A stretch of DNA of 64,000 nt from Casuarina equisetifolia (Eukaryota; Streptophyta; Magnoliopsida; Fagales; Casuarinaceae). The stretch's first letter is position 1, and every line of letters starts with the position of its first letter. Made by a program: the position numbers and the translations under genes. This document shows positions 47,201-58,900 of the stretch, piece by piece. The DNA is taken from positions 20,938,021 through 21,002,020 of the forward strand of contig CM052362.1 of assembly GCA_028551475.1 (NCBI GenBank), read 5' to 3'. Below the pieces are notes generated by a model. That model was not told the origin of the DNA, searched no databases, and saw only the letters and a list, made by a program, of their open reading frames with translations.

Positions 47201-50175
47201 AGATCATAATTGCAAATTGTTTGCTTTTAATCTAATTGCTCATGCAGCCGAAAACACCCAGACATATGGCTCAATTTGTTCATCATAAGTGCGGATATCA
47301 ACACTTTAACTTATGATGTAACATGCACCTCGTGATCGGCCAATTTTTGATGAAGAAAACACGATATTTACCTTATTCTTTTGGAAGGTTTGGTTGCAAG
47401 CAATAAGGACAAAAGGTTCCAACCTGCACCCCAACTTCTATCAAGTATCTACAAGAAATATAACAAATCAGAATAATATCTTAATATGTAGAAGGAAAAG
47501 GAACACTGAAAATAAAATAGATTTGCATCAAAGAAACAAATACTTACTTGGAGCCAAGTATTTCCCAATGAGGAATTCCTACCAAGGACTTTTAGGAGAA
47601 ACTCACGCAAGCATGAAGGATCATTGCCCTGAAATTTAAGCACAGCATGTGATCCAAAAGTACCCTTTTCTAGTTCAACCGACCTTAAAGTTAAAACAAC
47701 TGGCGTTGTAGAGATATAAGAAACAATACAAAATTTGACAGAGAACTATCTGTAGAATTGGTCAACTAACATGCTCTTTGTACGAGTTGGGTTTCAAACA
47801 TAAACACGGTAGAATTAGCTCCACATAACCTTTCCCATGATCCACAAGGTTCAGTTCCCTCCAGAACTAGATGAACAGAAGGCTTGAACTTAATCAAGAA
47901 AATCTTGCATGTTATACCTTTGTAAGAAAGGATTTGAACTTTGTAAAAATTTGAGGATCCATTAGTTCCCGAAGCAGCATTTTTGCCATCATGAACCCAA
48001 CACATCTTGCATCATGCATAAGAAAAAAAAAAAACATCAAGAAGATCTTATGGGGACATGAAACATATTTTACATCTCCACAGCATACCTCATATCAAAT
48101 GCAATCATCATTTGCCTCCTATCCAAGTTATTGTCCAGAGCACTGCAATTTGGACCTTTCTCAAAGAAGTCAGCTGCATTTCCTAGAATTCCTACCTGAC
48201 GACAGAAGAATTGAAATGGTTAGGACATAAATGGAAGGATGCTAAACTAGCTATTCTTAGTGAAGCAAGACCAGAATTCCTCCTATCCCCAGTAATCCAG
48301 AATGCAATGTCTCATGAATTAAATAAATCCCTCAAAATCTGCAAGCTCATTTCATCATCAACTACCATCAACCCCTTCAGAATGCAGTCACTCAATGACC
48401 GCCCATTCCAGTATATGTTTGAAACAGTTTAACACTCCTGCAGTCGCTGGACAAACTACCATCAAATGAATCCATAAAAAAGCTATAAACTTCTGTGATA
48501 GAACTCCAGCATTAAAGAAGTGTGAAAGATTCGTTCTTCATGTATATGTACTGGCCCCTGCTACACATCTGGTGAGATTGCACAAGTAATTCACACTCTT
48601 GGTAATCCCCTAATCCATAGATATTTTGAATAAAATCGGAATGCAAATGCAAAAAATCTTATAATCTGGCATCATACATGAAAATATTGTGCTTACTTTA
48701 ATATGTCTATCCACTGGGCTTATGTGCACATTCTCCAGCCTTAACTCTGTATGGGCAAGTCCATGGCTGTGCAGGTAATTTACCTGTAATTTATAAACCG
48801 CAGAAACATAATCAATCCTCCAATTCACAAATTTAAGTACTATGAATTAAAAACTACAACAAGAAAACGTACTCCAATTAAAAGATCCCTCATCAATATT
48901 CGAATAAGGCGCAACTGCCGACTAACTGCAGGCCCTCCAATTGTGTCGTCTCCCACCCTCTTGACAGACTCTTCATCTAATGCAAGAGTAGCTTCTAGGG
49001 TTGGAAGCCAATCTGATTGTTGAAGCCAATGTCTCAAGGAAAAACTACCATGATACTGCAGTAAAAGTTACAGTAAAGGAAAATTAAATTAAATTAAGTC
49101 TCAATTTTTCATCTTATCACTGAATCTTCATTTTGTAGTCAGAAACCTTCAGGAATTAATGAATATTGAAAAGGGGCCACAAAAATAATAATTGAAAAAC
49201 TGGCAGAGAACAATCTGTCCAAAACACGCAGCGTAGCATGGCTTGTTCCGTGGGAACAAACATCCAACACTGAAGATGATCGTGTTAGGAAGTGGCAGTA
49301 TAAGAATCTATCTAATATAGGAAAGAACTTACCCCATGGACCAGCGTAAATGAACAACGACCACTACTTGTAGGCGAAGAAATATAACCATGGACTTGCA
49401 TTGAGTAAGAATGGTACATAACTCTACGATGCGCTAACTTCTTCAATACCTAAAGAGATTCGGAAGGGTAAAAGTAGTGATATCAGTAAGAAACTTTCAG
49501 GATAAAGTAGAATCCATGATAGTTTAACAAACCTGTATTGCTCTTTTTCCTCTGCGTTGAGCTTGAGCACTGGTGAGCCGTCGAAGCACAACTCTACTGT
49601 TATACAGAGGGCTGCAATTCCATGATATTAAGTGCTGAGATCATATATAATAGCCATAGGATATCACTAAATCCAAAAGGAACTGACCTTTTGCTATCAT
49701 TCACTATCGCTTCGAAAATCACCTCGTCAGCCTACAGCAAAGGTAGATCACTTTCGAGCATTAATCTCATAGCAGCCCAATAACACCCAGTGCCACAAGC
49801 AAATGAAATTTTTTTGGCACGTGAGTCCAGACAAACGAATAACACATCAAAATTTCATACCCGCCCACCGAGGCCGATGCTAACGGAATCACGAATCTTG
49901 AAATCAGATATCTTGAACCTCGTAACATGCTCCAATTCTTCCTCGGTGGAACCCAATAGAGCAGTCGGAGCATTTTCTTCTGATTCCCTGGAAGATAGAG
50001 CTTTTGTTGCCCAGGAACAGCGAACACCCAAAAACTGCCTCTGATTTGGGTAAGAGGGTTTCCCGGTTAAACGTATGGGACTACTTCCGATCAGTCTTGT
50101 CGACAAATTTCCACTAAAACCCAATGCGTCAACATTTTCCACAGTCGGACCCCACACAATTCCGCATAGCGCCAT
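44241..50175 (-). CDS. FBN11: FBN11/PAP14-like protein: kinase-like domain plus fibrillin domain, plastid
   Basis: Thirteen exons in transcript order: 50175-49861, 49731-49688, 49611-49533, 49449-49333, 49055-48873, 48783-48697, 48195-48089, 48005-47918, 47628-47548, 47448-47372, 46810-46675, 45307-45245, 44870-44241; spliced 2,007 nt, 668 aa, all GT-AG. Matches the Arabidopsis At5g53450 type (ORG1, fibrillin 11, plastid-lipid-associated protein 14). Residues 1 to about 60 are Ser/Gly/Arg-rich, fitting a chloroplast transit peptide. About 106-430 is a protein-kinase-like fold: HSHGLAHTELRLENVHIS at 251-268 stands where HRDLKPEN is expected, KVGILG at 275-280 replaces the DFG segment, and VVLRR at 127-131 replaces VAIK, so catalysis is doubtful. 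About 460-668 is a PAP/fibrillin domain beginning NWLELLPGKWRLLY. Fibrillins bind lipids at plastoglobules and thylakoids. The role of this fusion is not established from sequence. A 5'-UTR intron is likely (50901-50187). Confidence 0.92.
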
Positions 50176-50186
50176 TTATCAGAGCT

Positions 50187-50901
50187 CTGAACATAAGAAA
50201 ATCAAATCAACAGCAGTGATCGTGTAAACTTTCTGTAATTCTTCATTCGAACCTATTATAAAAATAAAATATATTAATGAAAATAACAAGCCTTGCGCTT
50301 CGCTTGGCCTTGTCTTGTTTCCAAGAGCGGGGATGAAAGTTCTGTTAAGCGAGCTGAATCAACTTTTCGGCTTGTTTAAGACGCACGCAACCTAAGGAAA
50401 AGAAAACTTTTGGCACGCTTTCCACCCTTTCCGTCACTTTTCTCGGCAAACGAACAGACCATTATGTTTCATTAGGTGATCCGAGCAACTTCAAAATCCA
50501 CCCAATCCAACACAAAATTCCAAACAGGCCGTTATCTCCATTCGTTTGCTCGGAAATCAGGATAGGAACTAACAGGACAAAAATAGAAAGACTCATATCT
50601 ACCAATGAACTTACTGAAAAAATCTTCTGGTTCCCGCTGCTTCAGTTCCAAGCTAACCGAAACTCCAACAGATATAGGCCGACGTTTTGGATTAGACTGA
50701 CGCAAAATGGAGGAACAAATATACGTAACATAATCGAAAGACTAGGTTTAACGTATTCCGTCGCAGCCAAGCCGCGTTGAGGAATCTCGAAAGCTTGATT
50801 ATAGTAACATCTATTTCTCCGCTCATTTCGTGCCTTTTTCTTTTCTGGTTAACCAATCAGATAAAAACGGAAAGATCGAGAGACAAAATTCTTGAACTTA
50901 C
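50187..50901 (-). other. Probable 5'-UTR intron of the FBN11-like gene
   Basis: Donor GG|GTAAGT at 50902/50901 and acceptor CTTATGTTCAG|AG at 50187/50186 match plant consensus closely. The acceptor lies just 11 bases before the ATG at 50175, with a pyrimidine/T-rich tract upstream. RNA evidence would be needed; the exon above 50902 is undefined. Confidence 0.5.
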
Positions 50902-51759
50902 CCGGAAAACGAATAGAGATCGGAGACCAAGACAATCAAGCAACGAGAGCGCGAGAGGAAGAGAGGGAAGTATCTGCTAGAAATAGCAACGTGGGAAGTA
51001 AGGGAAGCATGTGAAAGCTCATGGGAGAGGATGGTGGAAACGTTCTGCCACGGACTAAACGCATGTCGACGCCCGCCTTCAAATATCTGGTTCCCATGGG
51101 ACGAGAAGTTCCCCTCAAGTGGGGCTCCGCCGGTACCGTGCAGTGATCGCTCGGGTTGTGACATGTCAGCTTGTTGGATTCCGCAGATTCCGTATCCGGA
51201 ACTCAACCTGGCTTTCCGAGTGCTCCAAGGATTTCAATTAAAAAGTCAAGTTTGGATCCTTTTCCTTCTAATTCCAAGAGATGCCGAAATTATGCGGTTG
51301 TTCTGGTACGGTTTGTCATAATATGCCGTAATACAAATTTCTTCTCGCCACTGGTGAGATAAAAGCTACCCTTAATACACTCCATTATGCGCAAGTTGAC
51401 ACAAATATACTATATGAACGGATAATTCTAACTCTAGGTCAGCATGGGTGAGAACAAAATAATGATCTATCTCCTAACTATGATAGCATAATGGAATATT
51501 ATAAGCCTAACATTTCTAAGGATCAATTGCTAAGACTAATCCAAATTTGTCCAATACTGTATAAGGATGAGCACTTAAAAAGTTAGCTTAATGGAAAGTT
51601 TTTACTCATAATGCATGTTAAGTTAGGTCCATTTAACTCCCCAAAAGACGTCTTAGAAGAGTATGGAATCACCAATTAATAAGGCCAAAGACTGGACATT
51701 CAAATTCGATGTGAGATAATAATAATTTCTAACATGCCCCATCTCTACATGGTATGAAT

Positions 51760-52240
51760 CATAACAATTTGTGGAGAAGACCTAAAGGAGAAGCAACCTG
51801 AAGGTCCGACCCAAATGAACCTGGTGCTAATTCCCAATAATGTGGACAACACTCACCTCTAATAAATAACAAAGTATACAGATATTGTTAAGTTTGGCAA
51901 GAAATCATGATCCAAAGAAAACAAAATTACTAAAGCGCATGCAGGAATGGCCCAAAGTTCCTTGGGCCCTTCTCGACTCAGTGGCCAGTGAGCCCTGAGT
52001 CCAATTAACATCGAGACCATCACCTCCACAGGGCCACTGATTAGAGGAGATATGATGGTCCCGACCCATCCACGCCTCGAAATAGGGTTATAAATACACA
52101 TACTAAAGTAGATATACATACTGGGTGGCTGGCGAAGTTACTTTTCGTGTCTGCCTTTGGACAAGCGAAGGCAAGGCTTGATGTATTATTGGGCACCCCC
52201 GCTATCTTCCTGCTTCTTTTACTGCGATGCTTCTTGGAAA
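51760..52240. mobile_element. Possible LTR-retrotransposon-derived fragment
   Basis: The stretch is GC-richer than its flanks, carries a TATA-like GGGTTATAAATACAC (52082-52096) followed by a compact 3' part ending near a CAAGCGAAGGCAAGGCTTGATG block, and codes for nothing recognisable. This resembles a solitary LTR in organisation. I could not find the TG...CA termini, a target-site duplication, a primer-binding site or a partner copy, so this is a weak call. Confidence 0.25.
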
Positions 52241-52828
52241 GTAAAAATTTTAAGGTAACTGGATTGCTTAAGGTTAGGTGGATCCCACCAATCAGATCGT
52301 ACTGATACGTCCCTTCTGGCCTGTCGATCCGCTCTGTCTCTTCCCGACTCTAACCAACGTCGCGCCTTCTCATTGGACACATGACGCGCTCCATCGAGAA
52401 AATGTTAATGCTCCAAGAATACTCCGTCATAAAATGAAATCAGCAAGGATAATTTAGTCACTGTGGTGCAAATTATCAGCAAGTCCTCTCGGAGTCTCTT
52501 AAACAAAACCAAAAAGCCTGGCACCTCTTTTGCCCTCTTCAAACATCACTCGCGCTTCCACATATATCCCTAGTTCTCTCCCTTGGTGGCTCTCTCGTAA
52601 TTTACATTCATTTCGATCTCAATCTCACACACGCACCGATCCCCGCGATCTGTTATCTCCGGTGACTCTCCATTCGCATATTCCGCCGCCACTACTGTTC
52701 GGTTTTCTGGCCGTGCCTGCCGTCAAGCCGCGAAAGTTTCCCAATTAGGGTCTGGTTTGCTGAGGAGGCTTACGACTGGGGCTCTAACTATGGCTTCGTT
52801 TCTGACGGTTGTGCGGGGAACTTGAGGC

Positions 52829-52920
52829 TAGGGTTTCGATTTTCGATCTGAGCGCCGAATTTGTTTGCGGATTCTAAACTAGGGTTTCAGTTTTGGTTCG
52901 GGAGGTTGCAATTAGGGTTT
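52829..52920 (+). promoter_or_regulatory. Cluster of telo-box-like motifs in the 5' leader
   Basis: CTAGGGTTT at 52829-52836, CTAGGGTTT at 52879-52887 and TTAGGGTTT at 52912-52920 lie within 110 bases of the RD-rich gene's ATG at 52936. They are the reverse orientation of AAACCCTA(A/G). This density is typical of plant housekeeping gene leaders. Confidence 0.55.
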
Positions 52921-52935
52921 GAGAGCATTGCAGTG

Positions 52936-55900
52936 ATGCCGAGGAGTTCGAGGCACAAATCGAGCAAACACAGCTCCAGGGAAGCGAGGGAGTATTCCGA
53001 CTCGGAGAAAGAATCGAGCTTAAAGGATCGGAAGGGCAAGGAGGAGAGTGGCGCTGGAACTAGGGTTTCGAAGGAAAGCGAGAAGCGGAAGGTTGATTCC
53101 TCAAAGGATGCCAAGGACCAGCACGGGGCTGGAAATGGGAACCATACTGAAGAACACGGCTCGTCTAAGCGAAGGAGAGATCGGGCCGGTGATGGAGTCA
53201 GTGATCGGTGGAATGGAGGTGAAGAAGACCGGACTGAGGTGTCAAAGAAGTCGAAGGAGTTGAAGGCTTCTGGTGAGTTGAAGAGTAGTAGCAGCAGTCG
53301 GAGGAGAGAGGAGGGTGGTGGAGTGCATGTTGATGGTGAAGAGGGAAAGAAGAGTAGCGGTAAGCATCGAGAGTCGGGTCGTAAGGACGGGAAGGAAGGT
53401 GGCATTGACAGAGAGAAGAAAAGTAAAGAAGGGAAAAGTGAGAAGTTGGTCATTGATGGCGATGAACAGCGCGAGATGAAGAAGGTCGTCGAAAATACTG
53501 GTAAGGTAACTGGTTGGTCTGTTGGTTTATAAGAAATTGCTGTACACTGTAACTACATTTTTTGTCTAAGCCGATCATTGGTAGGTTGACGGAATAGCAG
53601 TAGAACTGGAAATTGAGGTTGTTTGGGTGCTGATCTCTAGCAACAAAATCACAAAATTGTTGCGGGGGGGGGGGGGGGGAGTTGTTGTGTTTTCCAGTGC
53701 GTGACTTAGACGTTCCCTAAGTATTTCTGAGATAATTTGTCAAATGCAGCTAGTTTTCTTATTTTTCAAAGAATGGATGAATTCCCTGGCATAGATAGTA
53801 CTCATAGGTTTTTTGCGTTTCAGTGCTAAAATTATTCATATTTTTTCTTATTGAGTTTAACTTTGGTCGAATGCCATTATAGTTGTCATTTCTTTCTTAA
53901 GTTGATATATTTGATTCAAAGTGGAGAAAATTGGAAGGCTAACTGCACATTGAAAGCTCAATACCATTGGGAAGCACTTAGTGTGTTATGCAGGTTGATT
54001 ATGACAGAACTTCAAACTGACGGCTGAACAAAACTATATTCAGTCAATAATCGGAAGCTATCATTTTGGTGAATAACTACAGGAACTCTATGGGCTATAT
54101 TTTTAGTCTATTCGTCATTTTTTTGTGAATGGATTTATATTTACTTGGAAGAATGAGTAATGTAGGGGATAGGATGGTTCATGCTTTGTTGGAAAAGATG
54201 AAGAATTGAATTGATAGTAAAAAGAAATGATACTGGAATATTGTTGAAAGCTTGATTAGGTTGTTAAAAATGTTTGATTTGTAGAATTTGCTGGACTGAT
54301 TCACTTACTTACTCCTGTAATCAAGCTATTCATCTTCTGGTTATACCAAGAAAACCGCTCATGTATCTTGTTCTGTCACTTGACCTTTTCAATCTGAAAC
54401 AATAAATTAGCATTCAACTAGTTAATTATACATACCAATTAGGGAATAACTTTACCGAGTGTTAGAGATTGCTTTGCATCTGTGCTCTATTAGGTGCGTA
54501 TGTAATGGCAGAGCTGTTTTGCTAGTTTACTTCGTGTAATTGTTTGATTGAGTACTATGCCTGATACAACGTTAGAGTTTTTCCTTTTTTTTTAATCCAA
54601 TAAGGTTTTCTTGTTTTCTAGTGTTAAAATCTGTGAAGGGGTAATGAAAGTGATATGAGTGCGGAGAAAATAATGTTACTTTGATCTCGAGCCTGTCAGG
54701 ATCTTTTCCCCATTGCACATGAGACGTGGAAAGAATGTTAGATGAGGAAAAAAAAAGACTCTAAAAATAATTTTCCTCTTTCATTTTTCGTTTTCTCTTT
54801 TTACCTGAAGCGTGACAGGATTCAATCTTTTGTTCTTTTCTTCAATGTTCTCTCTAATATCCTTCATAAGGTATGAATCAAACAGAGCAATAGAGTTTAC
54901 TCTTTTTTTTTTTTTTTTTTTGGTGGACTTATCAAGATTTACTAGAATAAAAGAAGAATGGTGTAAAGTTTATTTTTGTTCAATATTCATTTTATTCAAA
55001 CATACTTTAATTCCATTTTTGTGGGATGGAATTGATGAATCATTTATTCTATTCGTTCTATCTAGGTTAAATTCTTTGCTGTCCTGGCTAATCATGCCTT
55101 CTCTCTCATCTCCACCCACGTTCTTTTCGACTTTCTCTGTTCTCTTTGGATTTTACAAGAAATCAGAAGAAGGAGCTGCATAATGCAACATTACTTTTGG
55201 GTTGCTCACCAAAAAATCCTTTTAGTTGATGAGGAATGCAAATAATTTAAAGAATCTTCTGCTAGTGACATATTAAGTTAAGGTCTTCATTTTGAGCTGA
55301 CCTGAAGTTCATGTGTAAGCTCAAATTGGAGTGCTGCTAAAGATATTTATTTTGCAAAGTCTAATTTGGTTGTGGAATCTACTGCACTTAAAGTGATAAC
55401 CGCCTTGTTAGAATTGATGACTATCTATTTTGGCTAAGTGTCAACATGTGGCTATTTTGTGTGGTGAAGAGTTTGTAGTATACTTGGCAGGGCAGCGCCA
55501 CAACCAGCAGGCATTATTATTATTGAACGCTGATTTAGGTATAAGGTCATCTCACCCGATATCTATTAGTCTGGGTGAACAATCTCTGCGTTGGAACAGA
55601 GGAACTTGTTTAGGCGGCAATGAGACTTCTCAAATTGATGCTGCCGCACGAAATATTTAAGAGTATATTTAAATTTACTTGATATTGCAGTTTTAATAAT
55701 TTTTAGTTACCACCAGTATCTTTCATACAGATGTTTGTACCATTCAGCACTTATGTGGGATAATATGGATGGTTGTAGTTCTATTTGAGATGCTGGGCAG
55801 GGCATATTTTTGGAGTTTGAAATTTTTCTGTTTGTCTGCCTCTGTCTATAGCTGGTATCCATCCAGTTTATCTGTTTGTCTGCCTCTGTCTGTAGCTGTA

Positions 55901-58900
55901 TCCATCCAGTTTATCGGTTTGTCTGCCTCTGTCTGTAGCTGTATCCATCCAAATTCTTTGTTTGTCTGTCAGTGAAAACAACTGTGATTTTTTGTACTGC
56001 TTTATATTGTTTAGCCATGCATGTTAAAGACACTAAGCAGTAGTAATTTTGAGTTTCCTTTTGAAACTTGGAAGTAACTGTTGCCTTTCAAGTATAGTGT
56101 CGTACGTTTCTTGGGGAATTTGGATAGGTAGAAAAGTAGATATTCTAGCCTTGTGTCAACTTGTGATTGTGAAGTTAGGTCTTGCCTTTTCTGTTATTCT
56201 AGTCGTCTCTTTTCTCTTTGGAGTTTTTTACTTCGTTGTAAGTTAGGGTTTTCCTTTTTCGGTCTTGGTAAATGTAGAAGCTGCTTACTGACGACATCTC
56301 TTTTTTATTCTTCTGAAACATTATTTTATAACTCGTGTTTGTGTCCGATGCCCATCTAATTTGTGTGTACCAAGGGCAGGGCTGAAGCAATCCTGCCTCT
56401 TTCAATATGGCGGGTTTTCTATTGGATGGTCTTTGTGGCATTCCTTTACTGCAAAGAGCAGGCTTCAAGAACTAGAATTTGATCACATATACATTATCGT
56501 TGTTATGCCTTAAGCATATTGTCTGGTATCAAAAAACAGTTTCTATAAACTTGTTTGATGGACGTCATTGTCAGTTGTTAATCATAGAATTATGCTTCCT
56601 TTCTGTTTCCTTATGAAGATATAAGGTTTGATGATGGAAATATTACCATTTGTGACTTTGAAGCGTCTGGTAGTCTGATGGAGTTTGAACAGTTGTTAAG
56701 TCTGTGGGGGGTAATGAAGTGGTCATTTTTGCACTTGAATGTTGAAATGGTCTTGTGCACAAAATAAATTAGAGCCTATAGGCAGTTTGCCAAAGATCAT
56801 TATTGAAGCTCATTAGAGCTTGAAAACTGATGACTGCTACTCTTAAAAATGTATAACCTCTAAACCATCTGGACTAAAATTTTGGATGTAAAATTGTAGT
56901 GTAAAGATATTGGCAAATGGAGTTATTGCCTAGACATAGTTCTTCTTTTTTATTTGTTGGTTGAAGTTGAGGAGTTATAATAAGTCACTTGTGCTATTTC
57001 ATAACTGAAGATTATAAATCTTTGATTTAGAGGCAATGGTTTTATAATAAAATTATTCATATATAATCTGTGTTGTTGATGGAAACATTCTTGATTGATG
57101 AAATTCTTCTCTAAGAATAATATTTCCTCTTCCTTCAACTCTTTGCGTCATCTGAAATTGGGTATTGATTTGACTTGTGACCTACTCCCTGCTTCTTTCA
57201 GTTTTCTTTCCCTTCTCGTGTTAGAAGGTTACACATTTATTAAACAAGATGGAAAAATTGTATGTAGTGATGTATCATAAATATATATATATTGTCTTAT
57301 ATATATATATATATATTGTCTTAGATTTTTTATTTGAACTCCAGTTAACATCTACATCTCTGCCTTGCTGCAGATTTGATTGCCCAGGATGAGTTGCGAA
57401 GTCCTGACCCAGAAAACCAGCTTGAAAGACGAATGAGGAAAAGAAGAGATGGTTCTGGTGATTGGGAAAAGCATCAGGATGGTATTGGAGATGTTACTGA
57501 TAGACGCTTATTGTCTAGGGAGGATATTGGCAAGGATGTAAGACAAAAGGATGAAAAGCGCAAGGATGACAGATCAAAAGACAAACATCGTGAAGACATA
57601 GATAGAGATAACAAGCACCGTGATGACAAGCAAAATGATGAGCGCATTGCAAAAGATCATATGAGCATCAGATCAGATGATAAGCGTGCACGGGATGAAA
57701 AAGATTCTTCTGAAATACGACAAAAGAGAACCAAGATTCAAGATGGTGATCACAATCGAGATCGTGAGCGTGATAGGGATCGTGATGTGGAGTCTAGCCG
57801 AGATCATGATCGCTGTCATGATCGTGACCGTGAACGTGATGGGGACCGGGGGCGTGATCATAGCCGTGACCGTGGTCGTGACCGAGAACGGGACTGGGAT
57901 TGGGACCATGACCGTGATCGTGACCGTGACCGAGATCGGGATCATGACCGTGGCAGGGATCGATTTCGCGATCGTGACCGTGGACGTGATAATGATCATG
58001 AGTATGAGCGTGAACATGACCATGACCGAGATCTCGAACGTGATGGCGATCGTCATCATGATGATGATGGGTCACATCTTAATGACCGAAGTTACAGATA
58101 CAAAGATGGCAAGGGAAAGAAAAGATCTCCAGTTGAGCGTGATGATTCTGATGATAATAAAACTAGAGTGGTCAAGTCTCACTATCCTGAATCTGAAAAG
58201 AAATCTTTCAGTGGTGGCAAAGTGGACTCAGATGCTGATAGGGGTAGATCTCAATCTCGGCAAGCTCATTTAGATGCTCCTACTAGCAGCAGCAGGCGGA
58301 GAACTTCCCCCAGCTCCAGTTCCCATGCGGGCATTGATGATTACAGGTACTTTATTTTATTTCTACTCAATTCAGTTGTTAATCTGATTACAATTGGAGT
58401 ATTTGACTACGTGATTGCCTTTGGGAATGTCTTTGCTTGGATATTGTCGACATTGATTTTCTAAGTTTGTTTGTCTCCTTGTTTATCAATTTTTGGGTTG
58501 TGATAAAAAAACGTTTTGTTTTGGTTTCTTAAAACTGACTTTGGGTAGCGTGCCCAGCCATGCAGCTCATTCTTTGGTTTTTTGGTAATGTTGGAACTGC
58601 TGATTTTTCCTGGCAAGTATTGATTCATTGTGCTAGCAAGCAAACTATCTTTAGTTTTCTGTTGTTAAGACTATTTTGATTATGGGTTCCAGTTTTTTGT
58701 TTGTTCTATAATTGATTAGTGTTATGTTGATGAAAGATGAGAATCTAGCACTACATGTATTACTTTTATAACCAACTTTTTGTGTTTTCTCGATCTGTTA
58801 TGGAGACCTTATAATGCGATACATTCTTGCACCAATGTCTAACAGAAGGAACTTATAGAAGCATTCCCTCGTTCCAAATGTGCTTATCTTTTACAACTGC

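Larger units (their letters stand above)
50176..52935. other. Divergent interval between FBN11-like and RD-rich genes
   Basis: 2,760 bp between two start codons. Next to FBN11, a good minus-strand donor (CCGG|GTAAGT, 50901) and acceptor (TTCAG, 50187) suggest a 5'-UTR intron, placing the FBN11 transcription start above 50902. The middle, about 51400-52240, is AT-rich then GC-richer and looks repeat-derived. The right end (about 52480-52935) is the promoter and 5' leader of the RD-rich gene, with three AGGGTTT-type telo-box motifs. A minus-strand frame 50898-51206 (102 aa) has no known domain and probably reflects leader sequence. Confidence 0.5.
53501..57373 (+). other. Long first intron of the RD-rich gene
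   Basis: 3,873 bp between donor CTG|GTAAGG and acceptor CTGCAG|AT. It contains a 16-base G run (53664-53679), a T run near 54903-54920, a 43-bp minisatellite (55828-55970) and an AT microsatellite (57280-57324). Its open frames show no known domain. Long first introns often carry enhancers in plants, but no specific element is recognised. Confidence 0.8.

Noticed and set aside
52887..53453. 188-codon minus-strand frame opposite exon 1 of the RD-rich gene
   Set aside because: Ser/Leu/Phe-rich complement of a Lys/Glu/Arg-rich coding exon; no start context or splice support.
57673..58075. Minus-strand open frames of 93 and 128 codons opposite the RD tract
   Set aside because: They follow from the hexameric Arg-Asp codon repeat, which lacks stops in several frames; their composition (His/Gly/Asp or Ile/Thr/Val repeats) is an artefact of it.
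57677..58273. 198-codon plus-strand frame overlapping exon 2 of the RD-rich gene
   Set aside because: A frame-shifted shadow of the same repeat; the in-frame exon has matching splice sites and family similarity.
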